From the NCBI GenBank assembly GCA_009923375.1, contig RFTO01000054.1:1-7289 (forward strand): a DNA stretch of 7,289 nt, given 5' to 3'. The notes under the pieces are model-generated. The model was not told the origin of the DNA. It did not search any database and saw only the letters and a program-made list of their open reading frames with translations. Both the position numbers and the translations under genes were made by a program. The stretch comes from Actinomycetota bacterium (GTDB lineage: Bacteria > Actinomycetota > Actinomycetes > S36-B12 > UBA5976). This document shows, piece after piece, positions 1-6,483 of this stretch. Every line of letters begins with the position of its first letter. Position 1 is the first letter of the stretch.

Positions 1-666
1 GAGTTCGCGGTCTTCGGCGCTTGCGCTGTCAGCCTTGGTTTCTCCATCCTGAACAGCCTCACCGACATCACCTGGCTCGGCAGCCTCATCGCCGGCTTCG
101 TACTCGTCGATCTCGGCGCTGCGATCGTGATGTTCATCGACAAAGCCGGCGAGACCGCGCCACTGGTGCCTGCACTGAAGTCATATTGGCTCGCGATCCA
201 CGTTACTGCGGCGGTGCTGTCCACTGGCGGATTCACCCTCGCCGCGGGTGCGTCGATGGCATACCTCGTGGTCGAGCGCGCGAGCAGCGATCGCGAGCAG
301 GGCAAGCCAGAGACGGGATTCGTGCACTGGGCTGCAAAGCGACTGCCGTCGCTTGAGCGACTCGATGCACTCGCCTACCGAGTGCACGCTTTCATCTTCC
401 CGTTATGGACCTTCGCTGTCATCGCAGGAGCAATCTGGGCGCGGCAGGCTTGGGATCGCTACTGGGGTTGGGACCCCAAGGAAACGTGGTCGTTCGTCAT
501 CTGGGTGATGTACGCGGCGTACATGCACGCGCGAGCAACGGCAGGCTGGAAAGGCCGCAAGGCCGCTTGGTTATCCGTCTGGGGCTTTGCCACAGTTCTT
601 TTCAACTTCTTTGTTGTGAATATCTTCTTCGTCGGCTTGCATTCCTACAGCGGTGTCGGGAACTAG
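1..666 (+). CDS. ccsB: Cytochrome c biogenesis protein CcsB (ResC/CcsA family), 3' part
   Basis: Frame 1 is open from the first base, so the start lies upstream and 221 codons are present. CcsB is the polytopic membrane partner of ResB/Ccs1 in system II cytochrome c maturation. The pair exports haem and presents it to apocytochromes outside the membrane. The tryptophan-rich WWD signature (WDRYWGWDPKETW) is at codons 152-163. Histidines at the positions expected for haem ligands occur before it (codon 67, in AIHV), just after it (codon 176, in YMHAR) and near the end (codon 214, in LHSYSG). The 38-residue spacing of the last two fits the TM-His/P-His spacing known in CcsBA proteins. Hydrophobic segments alternate along the whole length. 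ATG and GTG codons near 127-130 are internal: the upstream frame encodes membrane-like sequence. resB and ccdA would be expected upstream, outside the window. Confidence 0.93.
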   Translation, partial: EFAVFGACAVSLGFSILNSLTDITWLGSLIAGFVLVDLGAAIVMFIDKAGETAPLVPALKSYWLAIHVTAAVLSTGGFTLAAGASMAYLVVERASSDREQGKPETGFVHWAAKRLPSLERLDALAYRVHAFIFPLWTFAVIAGAIWARQAWDRYWGWDPKETWSFVIWVMYAAYMHARATAGWKGRKAAWLSVWGFATVLFNFFVVNIFFVGLHSYSGVGN

Positions 667-670
667 TCAC

Positions 671-931
671 GTGATTCGATTCATGGCGGTCGGTGGGGGC
701 ATCAGCCTGGTCTTGTTGGTGTGGTCGATGTTCGATGCCTACTTCTCTCCTGCAAGCCAAATCCGCCGCTTCCCGCGCGGGGTCTGGTTTCTCATCGTGT
801 TGGTGCCGATCCTTGGGCCGTTGGCATGGATTCGCTATGGGCGCCCGCTTCGCCAACGTCGCGGGCGGCGCCCTCGCCAGCATGGCCCCACCGCACCCGA
901 TGACGATCCGGACTTCCTCAGTAAGTTGTGA
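671..931 (+). CDS. Small PLDc_N-type two-helix membrane protein
   Basis: About 86 residues. Two hydrophobic segments (residues about 5-22 and 37-56) are separated by a short link containing PASQIRRFPRGVW. They are followed by a GRP motif, a basic Arg-rich stretch (61-69) and an acidic tail APDDDPDFL. This matches the PLDc_N (phospholipase D-nuclease N-terminal) family of small actinobacterial membrane proteins, which lack the HKD catalytic part, so no enzyme activity should be assumed; the cellular role is not known. I prefer the GTG at 671 because family members usually begin with a short M-I-R then the first helix. GTG 653, inside the ccsB end, and ATG 683 are alternatives. None has a strong ribosome binding site. 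The gene directly follows or overlaps ccsB and is probably co-transcribed with it. Confidence 0.75.
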   Translation: MIRFMAVGGGISLVLLVWSMFDAYFSPASQIRRFPRGVWFLIVLVPILGPLAWIRYGRPLRQRRGRRPRQHGPTAPDDDPDFLSKL

Positions 932-991
932 GGCGGTACCGGACTAGTCACTTCGGAGTGGTGTGCAGGAATCGCTTGGCGAGAGCTCAGC

Positions 992-1429
992 GTGCTCACT
1001 TACCCTGCTGAGGTGAAGTCAACATCTGCTCCCATCCTCATCGTGGCCGTCACCGAGCACAACACCCGTATTTGGGACCTGCTCGCCGACTCACACGCAC
1101 TGCCGACCATCGTTGACTGTCCGCCGGGTTCCAGCAGGAGCGACCATGTGATCGCCGACCGTCATCACCGAGCCCGCGGCCCCTTCCAATTCGCTGACGA
1201 GTACTTCCAGCTCATCTGGGATGCACTGCCGTTCTCGGCTGAGTTAATCCTGGTTGGCCATGGCCGCAGCCAAGGGAATATGGCGCAGGGGTTCTTGAAG
1301 TTCCTCGATCAGCGCAAGGCTAAACGCGGGTTGCATGTGCACTCGCTGGTGAATGCGAACATTCCGGCGATGACTGATGCGCAGATCGTCGCTAAGGCGC
1401 GAGCCATTTTGGAACCGCTGACTGCTTAA
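992..1429 (+). CDS. eRF1 domain 3 / Dom34-like (baeRF-type) protein, putative
   Basis: 145 residues from a GTG start; a GAGAG about 7 bases upstream supports it, and a GTG at 1013 is the alternative. A beta strand (PILIVAV, residues 14-20) opens the protein. The second half is the most telling: a helix (FADEYFQLIWDAL, 67-79), then a strand and turn ELILVGHG (84-91), and near the end the motif TDAQIVAKAR (128-137). This order resembles bacterial proteins annotated as translational machinery or stalled-ribosome-rescue-like, which carry the eRF1_3/pelota domain 3 fold and often read VGPG and TDAQIVAYAR at these places. No GGQ hydrolysis motif is present, so this is not a peptide release factor. 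Its role is unknown; a link to ribosome-associated stress is inference from the fold only. It ends 15 bases before the convergent gene's stop. Confidence 0.6.
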   Translation: MLTYPAEVKSTSAPILIVAVTEHNTRIWDLLADSHALPTIVDCPPGSSRSDHVIADRHHRARGPFQFADEYFQLIWDALPFSAELILVGHGRSQGNMAQGFLKFLDQRKAKRGLHVHSLVNANIPAMTDAQIVAKARAILEPLTA

Positions 1430-1444
1430 GTCGATTGTTGGCAA

Positions 1445-1708
1445 TCAACTCTTGAAGCTGAGGCGCACTCCAAGCACACTCTCGCAGGCATCGCTTAATG
1501 CATCGAGGAAATCGGGGCGGCTGCCGAGCTCGAAACCGTGGGCGCCGGCGAACTTCTCTCGGTCGGCGAAGTCGAGGGTCACAACGCCCGCATCGATGGA
1601 TGCAAGTCGCGCATCGAATAAGGCGAGCCACGCGGTGCGGTTACTTCGCTCCAACTCATCGAGCACTGACACCCATTGAGCCTTTAACGTTGGGATATCA
1701 ACGGGCAT
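1445..1708 (-). CDS. Small protein resembling the DnaX (tau) C-terminal domain
   Basis: 87 residues, ATG start, overlapping the 3' end of menA by 11 bp, so it is probably translated by coupling to menA. The pattern is LKAQWVSVLDEL (8-19), SNRTAWLALFDARLASIDAGV, a beta-like VTLDFADREKF, and a helix DFLDALSDACESVLGVRLSF at the end. This order (Trp, helix, Arg plus aromatic, a small-residue strand, a second hydrophobic strand, then a helix closing in LGV) resembles the C-terminal domain found after the linker in actinobacterial DNA polymerase III gamma/tau subunits. Here it stands alone, without the AAA+ ATPase part. The resemblance is from memory of the family pattern and is not proven. Function unknown; its position last in a menE-menA operon suggests only co-expression. 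Confidence 0.65.
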   Translation of the reverse strand: MPVDIPTLKAQWVSVLDELERSNRTAWLALFDARLASIDAGVVTLDFADREKFAGAHGFELGSRPDFLDALSDACESVLGVRLSFKS

Positions 1709-2606
1709 GGATGGCGACCTTGACGGCGATCAAACATGCGCTTGCTAGGGCGGATGTGAAGAGCATGTACTTGCCCGTGAAGGCCAGCACAGACACCAGG
1801 TCGCGGCCGGTTGCACCCTTGCGAACCTTGGTGATGGAACCCCAGGCGATGAAGGCGCAGACGAACACGAATCCCAGGGTCTGGAGCCAGTTGTTGGTGA
1901 TGAGATACAACGCCGCCGCAGTGGCGATTGCGCCGCCGAGGTCCAGCGCGATGTAAAGAACTCGCGTCGCACGTTCGCCCATGCGTACGGCCAGAGTCTG
2001 CTTGCCGGCATCGCGATCGGTGGGGATGTCGCGCAAGTTGTTCGCCACCAACACAGCGCTGGCAATCGCCCCTTGCCCTGATGCAGCCAGCCACAATGGC
2101 AAAGTCAACTGACCTGTCTGAGCGAGCGCGGTTCCAAGCACTGCAACCAAGCCGAAGAAGATGAACACCGAGAGCTCGCCGAGGCCGATGTATCCGTAGG
2201 GCTTACCGCCGCCGGTGTAGAACCACGCTGCCGGCACGCACGCGGCTCCGAGGTAGAGCAGGAAAGCGTGGTCGGTGGTGACGACCACCACTAAGCCGAT
2301 GACGCAGGCGAGGCCGAAGCACAACCACGCAGCGAGGCGAACCTTCGCTGGAGCGGCCAAGCCCTGCCCGACAAGGCGAACTGGTCCGCCGGTGGTGTGG
2401 CGGGCGTCGTCGGTGCCGCGGATGCCGTCGCTGTAGTCATTTGCGTAGTTCACGCCTATCTGGAAAAGCAAGGCGATCAGGGCGCAGGCGATGGCGATGA
2501 CCAGATCCAGGCCACCGCCGTACCAAACGATTGTGCTCGCGATGAGCACCGGCGAGATTGCCACCGGCAGGGTCTTGGGTCGCGCGCCGGCGATCCAAAT
2601 GTTCAT
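1698..2606 (-). CDS. menA: 1,4-dihydroxy-2-naphthoate polyprenyltransferase MenA
   Basis: MenA joins a polyprenyl diphosphate to DHNA with loss of CO2, giving demethylmenaquinone; it is an integral membrane UbiA-family enzyme. From the ATG at 2606 it has 302 residues and about eight or nine hydrophobic helices. The first Asp-rich motif, NYANDYSDG (53-61), and the second, NNLRDIPTDRDAGKQ (189-203), bind the Mg-diphosphate; both are intact. The N-terminal WIAGARPKTLP is typical of MenA. An open frame extends to a GTG at 2633, but 2606 is favoured by an AAGGA five bases upstream and by the family start. The gene lies 40 bases after menE on the same strand and overlaps the next gene by 11 bp, indicating one operon. 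Confidence 0.95.
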   Translation of the reverse strand: MNIWIAGARPKTLPVAISPVLIASTIVWYGGGLDLVIAIACALIALLFQIGVNYANDYSDGIRGTDDARHTTGGPVRLVGQGLAAPAKVRLAAWLCFGLACVIGLVVVVTTDHAFLLYLGAACVPAAWFYTGGGKPYGYIGLGELSVFIFFGLVAVLGTALAQTGQLTLPLWLAASGQGAIASAVLVANNLRDIPTDRDAGKQTLAVRMGERATRVLYIALDLGGAIATAAALYLITNNWLQTLGFVFVCAFIAWGSITKVRKGATGRDLVSVLAFTGKYMLFTSALASACLIAVKVAIHAR

Positions 2607-2611
2607 CAGTG

Positions 2612-2616
2612 TCCTT
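2612..2616 (-). promoter_or_regulatory. Ribosome binding site of menA
   Basis: AAGGA on the - strand, five bases before the ATG at 2606. It decides the start in favour of this ATG over the in-frame GTG at 2633, which would add nine polar residues (four Arg) ahead of the conserved N-terminus. Confidence 0.65.
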
Positions 2617-2646
2617 GTCCTCTGGCGCCCCACGGGGCCGTGAGTC

Positions 2647-3825
2647 TTAATCGTGCTGCGTGATCATCGCACTGATGGCAGCACGATCAGGTTTACCTGA
2701 AGCCGCGACCGGCCATTGTTCGACTCGATGCAGCCGCAAGGGTAGCGAGAGATCTTGGCGAACCGCGCGTTCGACTTCATCTGCTGCGGCTTCGCCGAGC
2801 TCCATTTCGATCACTGCAATCAGCTCTGAATGGGCGGCATTGGAGACCACAACTGCCACGACACCATGCCGCTGCAGGAGCGCCTCGACATGTGTGGGAC
2901 TTATGTTCACACCGTTGACGATGATGATGTCGTCGCTGCGGCCGTGAATGACCAATGCACCATCGGTAATTTCTCCGCGATCGGGCATTGTGAATGAGTC
3001 ATCGGGGTTGAGGCCAGAGGTAAGGCTGCCTTCGGCATCGCGATATCCACGCATCACAGTTGCACCGCTTACCACCACCGCGCCACCGGTTACTTTGATT
3101 GAGATCCCTTCGAGTGGGATGCCGTCATACACGCAACCCCCGCAGGTCTCGGTGCTGCCATAAGACAACACCGGCGTCGCTCCTGTGTCGCGCAGTGTGG
3201 CGATGAGATCGGCGGGAATCGCTTGACCACCGAGCAGAACCGCATCGAAACGGGCAAGCAACTCGCTTGCCCGCGCTGTTTGCAGTAATCGGGATGCCTG
3301 CTGTGGAACCAGCGAGATGTAGTGGCGACCTTCGTGCGCGAGCGCGATCTCAGCTGCATGGATGAACGCTTCGGAGGTGAACGGCTCGGCTCCGCCGACG
3401 CTGGACATTGGGGTTGCCGTGGTGCCAGATAAAACCGCCCGCGCGACGGTCATGAAACCCGCCGAGGTGTGAAGCGGCAGTGCGCACACCCAATGCCCCG
3501 CCCCTCCGAGCCTCTCGTGCAATGCGCGAGTGGAGTGCGCGATCGCCGCAAGGGAGTGCATAACTCCCTTGGGGTTACCGGTGGATCCAGAAGTGGTGAG
3601 GACCACCTGCACCAGCGGGTCGGTTAACTCGCGCTGTGGGGCGATTGCGGCAATCAGCGAGGTGCGTAATTGCTCGGTGACGTGGGGTGAGGCTTCGGGG
3701 ATAGGCGCGATAACCAGCGCGGGGTCTGCCACTGCCATAGAAATTGCGGCAGCCAAGACATCGACCCCCGCGGGACCGGCAGGAATTGCCACCAGTTGCG
3801 GGACGCGCAGATGCGGACTGTTCAT
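2647..3825 (-). CDS. menE: o-Succinylbenzoate-CoA ligase MenE
   Basis: MenE activates o-succinylbenzoate with ATP and joins it to CoA, giving the substrate of MenB. The 392 residues carry the motifs of the acyl-adenylate (ANL) family: the phosphate-binding loop TSGSTGNPKG at 78-87, the adenine-side motif YGSTETCGG at 222-230, an aspartate at 282 in the place of the ribose-binding Asp, the hinge region GRSDDIIIVNGVNISP at 295-310, and the catalytic lysine of the C-terminal domain in ASGKPDRAA (K378). The length is close to that of short actinobacterial MenE proteins and below the approximately 450 residues of the E. coli enzyme. The short N-terminus with PAGPA at 15-19 is also typical. The ATG at 3825 has no Shine-Dalgarno sequence, and a TANNNT box sits just upstream, so translation may be leaderless. 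It heads the menE-menA operon. Confidence 0.94.
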   Translation of the reverse strand: MNSPHLRVPQLVAIPAGPAGVDVLAAAISMAVADPALVIAPIPEASPHVTEQLRTSLIAAIAPQRELTDPLVQVVLTTSGSTGNPKGVMHSLAAIAHSTRALHERLGGAGHWVCALPLHTSAGFMTVARAVLSGTTATPMSSVGGAEPFTSEAFIHAAEIALAHEGRHYISLVPQQASRLLQTARASELLARFDAVLLGGQAIPADLIATLRDTGATPVLSYGSTETCGGCVYDGIPLEGISIKVTGGAVVVSGATVMRGYRDAEGSLTSGLNPDDSFTMPDRGEITDGALVIHGRSDDIIIVNGVNISPTHVEALLQRHGVVAVVVSNAAHSELIAVIEMELGEAAADEVERAVRQDLSLPLRLHRVEQWPVAASGKPDRAAISAMITQHD

Positions 3826-3833
3826 TAACGATT

Positions 3834-3839
3834 AGCGTA
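3834..3839 (-). promoter_or_regulatory. Possible -10 box of a leaderless menE promoter
   Basis: The - strand reads TACGCT, eight bases before the menE ATG, in a short AT-richer island of the 91-bp divergent region. This spacing would place transcription start at or next to the start codon, consistent with the absent ribosome binding site. I see no convincing -35. On the + strand the same island gives TAGCGT (3833-3838), a weak candidate for menB with a leader of about 70 bases. Confidence 0.35.
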
Positions 3840-3903
3840 AGCACTTGCTGGGCATCCCGCCCGGTGCGCCTGCTGTCCGCAGCGGGTGCGCGACTGCTTC
3901 AGC

Positions 3904-3908
3904 GAGGA
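3904..3908 (+). promoter_or_regulatory. Ribosome binding site of menB
   Basis: GAGGA eight bases before the ATG at 3917. It favours that start over an in-frame ATG at 3845, which would add 24 residues rich in Pro, Gly, Ala and Arg with no family resemblance and would lie almost at the menE promoter. Confidence 0.55.
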
Positions 3909-3916
3909 TTGCGCTC

Positions 3917-4837
3917 ATGGACACCCGCTCCCGCCACATTTTGACGCCAGTGGTCGCCGACGACAGCCCGGCGAAGTCGAACCCTGCGCATTCGTCAGCC
4001 ACACCAGCAGCAGCATGGGTGAGCGCGGGGGATTACACCGACATCCGCTACGAAGTGGCCGATGGGATCGCCAAGATCACGATCGACCGGCCCCAGGTGC
4101 GCAACGCCTTCCGTCCCCAGACTGTCGCCGAGTTACTTGACGCATTCGATGAGGCGCGCGATGACGATTCAGTCGGCGTGATCATCTTGACTGGTCAAGG
4201 CGACTGGGCTTTCTGCTCCGGCGGCGACCAGCGGGTGCGAGGGGATGACGGTTACATCGGCGATGACGTGATTGCGCGCAAGGGCATCGGCCGGCTGAAC
4301 GTGCTTGATCTGCAGATCGCCATCCGTCGCTTGCCCAAGCCGGTCATCGCGATGGTGGCGGGTTACGCCATCGGCGGCGGGCATGTGTTGCATGTGGTCT
4401 GCGACCTGACGGTCGCCGCAGACAATGCCCGCTTCGGTCAGACTGGGCCGCGGGTTGGTTCCTTCGATGGCGGCTACGGCTCCGGATTGCTTGCCCGACA
4501 CATCGGCCAGAAGCGCAGCCGCGAAGTGTGGTTCACCTGCAACCAATACGACGCCGCCCAGGCATATGCATGGGGTTTGGTGAACGAAGTGGTGCCGTTG
4601 GCCGACCTCGAGATCGCCACAGTCGATCTCGCTAAGCAGATCTTGGAGATGTCTCCGTTGGCGCTTCGACTACTGAAGGCATCGCATAACGCTGCAGATG
4701 ACGGATTAGCCGGCATCCAGCAACTTGCTGGCGATGCAACCCTGCTGTTCTACATGTCTGAAGAAGCGCAAGAGGGCCGCGACGCATATGTGGAGCGCCG
4801 CAAGCCGGACTTCACCAAGTTCCCGCGCCGGCCGTAA
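3917..4837 (+). CDS. menB: 1,4-dihydroxy-2-naphthoyl-CoA synthase MenB
   Basis: MenB closes OSB-CoA to DHNA-CoA by an intramolecular Claisen reaction; it is a crotonase-fold enzyme, hexameric in its family. From ATG 3917 it has 306 residues. The first 37 or so are a low-complexity tail, as in other actinobacterial MenB proteins. Conserved parts are RPQVRNAFRPQTV (58-70), AFCSGGDQRVRG (98-109, oxyanion hole), GYAIGGGHVLHVVCDL (149-164), QTGPRVGSFDGGYG (175-188) and the C-terminal RRKPDFTKFPR. S182 matches catalytic Ser161 of E. coli MenB, and Y113 and Y279 probably match Tyr97 and Tyr258. G177 is at the position where E. coli MenB has Gly156, the mark of bicarbonate-dependent enzymes; the M. 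tuberculosis enzyme has Asp there. The loop between Y113 and LNVLD has 13 residues, against 8 in E. coli by my recollection. menC follows after 11 bases. Confidence 0.96.
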   Translation: MDTRSRHILTPVVADDSPAKSNPAHSSATPAAAWVSAGDYTDIRYEVADGIAKITIDRPQVRNAFRPQTVAELLDAFDEARDDDSVGVIILTGQGDWAFCSGGDQRVRGDDGYIGDDVIARKGIGRLNVLDLQIAIRRLPKPVIAMVAGYAIGGGHVLHVVCDLTVAADNARFGQTGPRVGSFDGGYGSGLLARHIGQKRSREVWFTCNQYDAAQAYAWGLVNEVVPLADLEIATVDLAKQILEMSPLALRLLKASHNAADDGLAGIQQLAGDATLLFYMSEEAQEGRDAYVERRKPDFTKFPRRP

Positions 4838-4848
4838 TCACTGAGCCG

Positions 4849-5907
4849 ATGAGCGACGTGATGGGTGAGGTGTTGAACCCGAATGATGTGCTGCCCACAC
4901 TTGAGGAGTTGCGTGGCAGCGCACATCCCTTCAGGGTCGCGCTCACCACGCGTTTCCGCGGGGTCACACATCGCGAGGGATTGCTGCTGCGCGGTCCGAG
5001 CGGATGGGCGGAGTTTGCTCCCTTTGATGATTACAACGCCACAGCCACTTCACGCTGGTTACTCGCCGCAATGGAGCAGGGCTGGGGGCGATGGCCAGCT
5101 GCTGTTCGCCATTTCGTGCCGGTGAACGCGATCATCCCGGCAGTGGAGGCGGATGTCTCCGCTCAGATGACCATCGACGCGATCGCCCGCGGTTGCACGA
5201 CTGTGAAGGTGAAGGTCGGTGGCGCCGAGAGCTCGCAGAGTGCGGATGTCGCCCGACTCATCGCAGTTCGATCTGCGCTTTCGGCTGCGGGGGTCACTGA
5301 TGCGCAGATTCGCATCGATGTGAACACTGGTTGGTCAGTTGATGATGCCAAGAATTTCCTGCCGATGCTGGTGGATGCCGCTGGCGGGTTGGAATATGTC
5401 GAGCAGCCGTGTGCCACATTGGAGGAATGCGCTGCAGTGCGTTCACTGGGGATCGCGCCGATCGCGATTGATGAAGGCATCCGACTTGCGCGCGATTTAC
5501 GAGATGAGGTCACCCTCGCCCAAATCCGTGCCGCTGCCGATGTGGTGATCTTGAAGCCGATCCCGCTCGGCGGGGTCAGTGAGCTGCTGCGGCTTGCGAC
5601 GGCACTCGATCGGCCGGCTGTGGTGTCAGGCTCGATGGACACGTCAGTCGGGCTAGCGGCGGGGGTAGCGGCTGCCGCTGCGTTACCCGAGTTGTCGCAT
5701 GCCTGCGGCCTCGGAACCGGCGCACTTCTGGCAGAGGATGTGTGCGCGAGCACGACATTGCCGGTTGGGGGACGCATCGCAGTCAGTCGCATCGATGCCG
5801 ATGCTCAATTGGTTGAGCAGCATGCGATCGGCGTGGATAATCCTCGTAGAGCATTTTGGTTCGCGCGTTTGACACAGGCTGCCACGGTGCTCGGAATTCG
5901 AAGGTGA
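4849..5907 (+). CDS. menC: o-Succinylbenzoate synthase MenC
   Basis: MenC dehydrates SHCHC to o-succinylbenzoate; it belongs to the enolase superfamily. The 352-residue product shows the capping-domain N-terminus (REGLLLRGPSGWAEFAPF, 42-59) and then the barrel with its catalytic set: the KxK pair K120/K122, metal ligands D157 (in DVNTGW), E185 (in EQP) and D208 (in AIDEG), and the opposing lysine K236 (in LKP). GSMDTSVGLAAG (261-272) is also a family segment. All essential residues are present. The start is not certain: ATG 4849 and ATG 4861 are both possible, neither with a strong ribosome binding site, and the first 15 or so residues lie before the usual family start. It lies 11 bases after menB and is surely in the same transcript. 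Confidence 0.94.
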   Translation: MSDVMGEVLNPNDVLPTLEELRGSAHPFRVALTTRFRGVTHREGLLLRGPSGWAEFAPFDDYNATATSRWLLAAMEQGWGRWPAAVRHFVPVNAIIPAVEADVSAQMTIDAIARGCTTVKVKVGGAESSQSADVARLIAVRSALSAAGVTDAQIRIDVNTGWSVDDAKNFLPMLVDAAGGLEYVEQPCATLEECAAVRSLGIAPIAIDEGIRLARDLRDEVTLAQIRAAADVVILKPIPLGGVSELLRLATALDRPAVVSGSMDTSVGLAAGVAAAAALPELSHACGLGTGALLAEDVCASTTLPVGGRIAVSRIDADAQLVEQHAIGVDNPRRAFWFARLTQAATVLGIRR

Positions 5908-5911
5908 TGCT

Positions 5912-5929
5912 GATGAAGGTGATGAAGGG
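5912..5929 (+). repeat. Two 9-bp tandem units between menC and the DinB-like gene
   Basis: GATGAAGGT is followed directly by GATGAAGGG. A third partial copy (AAGGTGATG) covers the menC stop at 5901-5909. The last unit supplies the purine-rich GAAGGG seven bases before the next ATG, so the repeat doubles as the ribosome binding site. Confidence 0.5.
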
Positions 5930-5936
5930 TTAATCC

Positions 5937-6410
5937 ATGACAGTCGACGACTTGCAAACACTGGTCACTGATTACAACCGCGGTGTCGCAGAGGTCGACT
6001 CTGTGATTGCTGCAGTGCCAGCTGCGCTGATGGACGCCAGCATCGACGGCGAGTGGTCACCGCGAATGGTCATTCATCACCTCGCGGACAGCGAGACGAA
6101 TTCGTATGTGCGGCTACGCCGGTTGCTGGCGGAGGAGAGCGGAACGACGATTCAGGGATACGACGAAGCCCGTTGGGCCAAGGCACCCGAGCTCGGTTAT
6201 GAGAGCGCCCCGATTGAGGAGTCGCTGGCGGTGTTCCGCGCAGTTCGAGCAGCATCCAGTGCGGTGCTTGCGAGGTTGAGCCTCGAAGATTTCTCCCGCC
6301 GCGGAGTCCACACCGACTCGGGGGACTACTCCCTGCAGGACTGGCTGCGCATTTACGCGGCCCACGCACTCGAGCACGCCGATCAGATCCGCCGCGCGGC
6401 CACCAACTGA
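5937..6410 (+). CDS. DinB-fold (DinB/YfiT-like) metal-binding protein
   Basis: 157 residues from ATG 5937, with GAAGGG seven bases upstream. DinB-fold proteins are four-helix bundles that hold a metal through three histidines; members include thiol transferases that use bacillithiol or mycothiol. The likely metal ligands are present: H47 or H48 in WSPRMVIHHLADSE (40-53), and H143 and H147 in AAHALEHADQI (141-151). W40 before the first histidine and the DW at 135-136 before the last helix are also common in the family. The substrate cannot be told from sequence. The gene starts 29 bases after menC and is probably in the men transcript, but no men function is known for this fold; a role in quinone or thiol detoxification is speculation. 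Confidence 0.82.
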   Translation: MTVDDLQTLVTDYNRGVAEVDSVIAAVPAALMDASIDGEWSPRMVIHHLADSETNSYVRLRRLLAEESGTTIQGYDEARWAKAPELGYESAPIEESLAVFRAVRAASSAVLARLSLEDFSRRGVHTDSGDYSLQDWLRIYAAHALEHADQIRRAATN

Positions 6411-6474
6411 TCTGGACATGGCACCAACGGCAGTTGCCTGCGCGGCGTGCCGATGGCAAGGGATGCTGCCCGAC

Positions 6475-6483
6475 TGGTATTGT
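6475..6483 (+). promoter_or_regulatory. Possible extended -10 promoter for the FMN reductase gene
   Basis: TGGTATTGT fits the extended -10 form TGN-TANNNT. No clear -35 is seen 17 bases upstream, which extended -10 promoters tolerate. A start site near 6490 would give a leader of about 85 bases. The 165-bp gap between the DinB-like gene and the reductase is the largest in the window, as expected if it holds a promoter. Confidence 0.35.

Noticed and set aside
662..951. ACTAGTCAC occurring at 662-670 and 943-951, flanking the PLDc_N-type gene
   Set aside because: A 9-bp direct match is too short to claim an insertion or attachment-site duplication; no other sign of mobility.
949..960. CACT-TCGG-AGTG hairpin after the PLDc_N-type gene, as a terminator
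   Set aside because: A 4-bp stem with no following T-run.
1433..1446. GATTG-TTGG-CAATC hairpin at the convergence point of two genes, as a bidirectional terminator
   Set aside because: The stem is only 5 bp, AT-rich, with no T-run; too weak to call.
1684..2094. A 136-codon - strand open frame overlapping menA in another frame
   Set aside because: Cys/His/Arg-rich shadow sequence over menA, which is intact.
3845..3916. A 24-residue N-terminal extension of MenB
   Set aside because: No ribosome binding site at 3845, no family-like sequence, and a GAGGA-supported ATG at 3917.
4169..4546. A 125-codon - strand open frame inside menB
   Set aside because: It lies fully within the conserved menB coding region and shows no recognisable motif.
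5163..5792. A 209-codon open frame on the - strand opposite menC
   Set aside because: It is antisense to a complete menC with all catalytic residues; its Ser/Ala/Pro/Thr-rich composition is what a shadow frame in GC-rich DNA gives.
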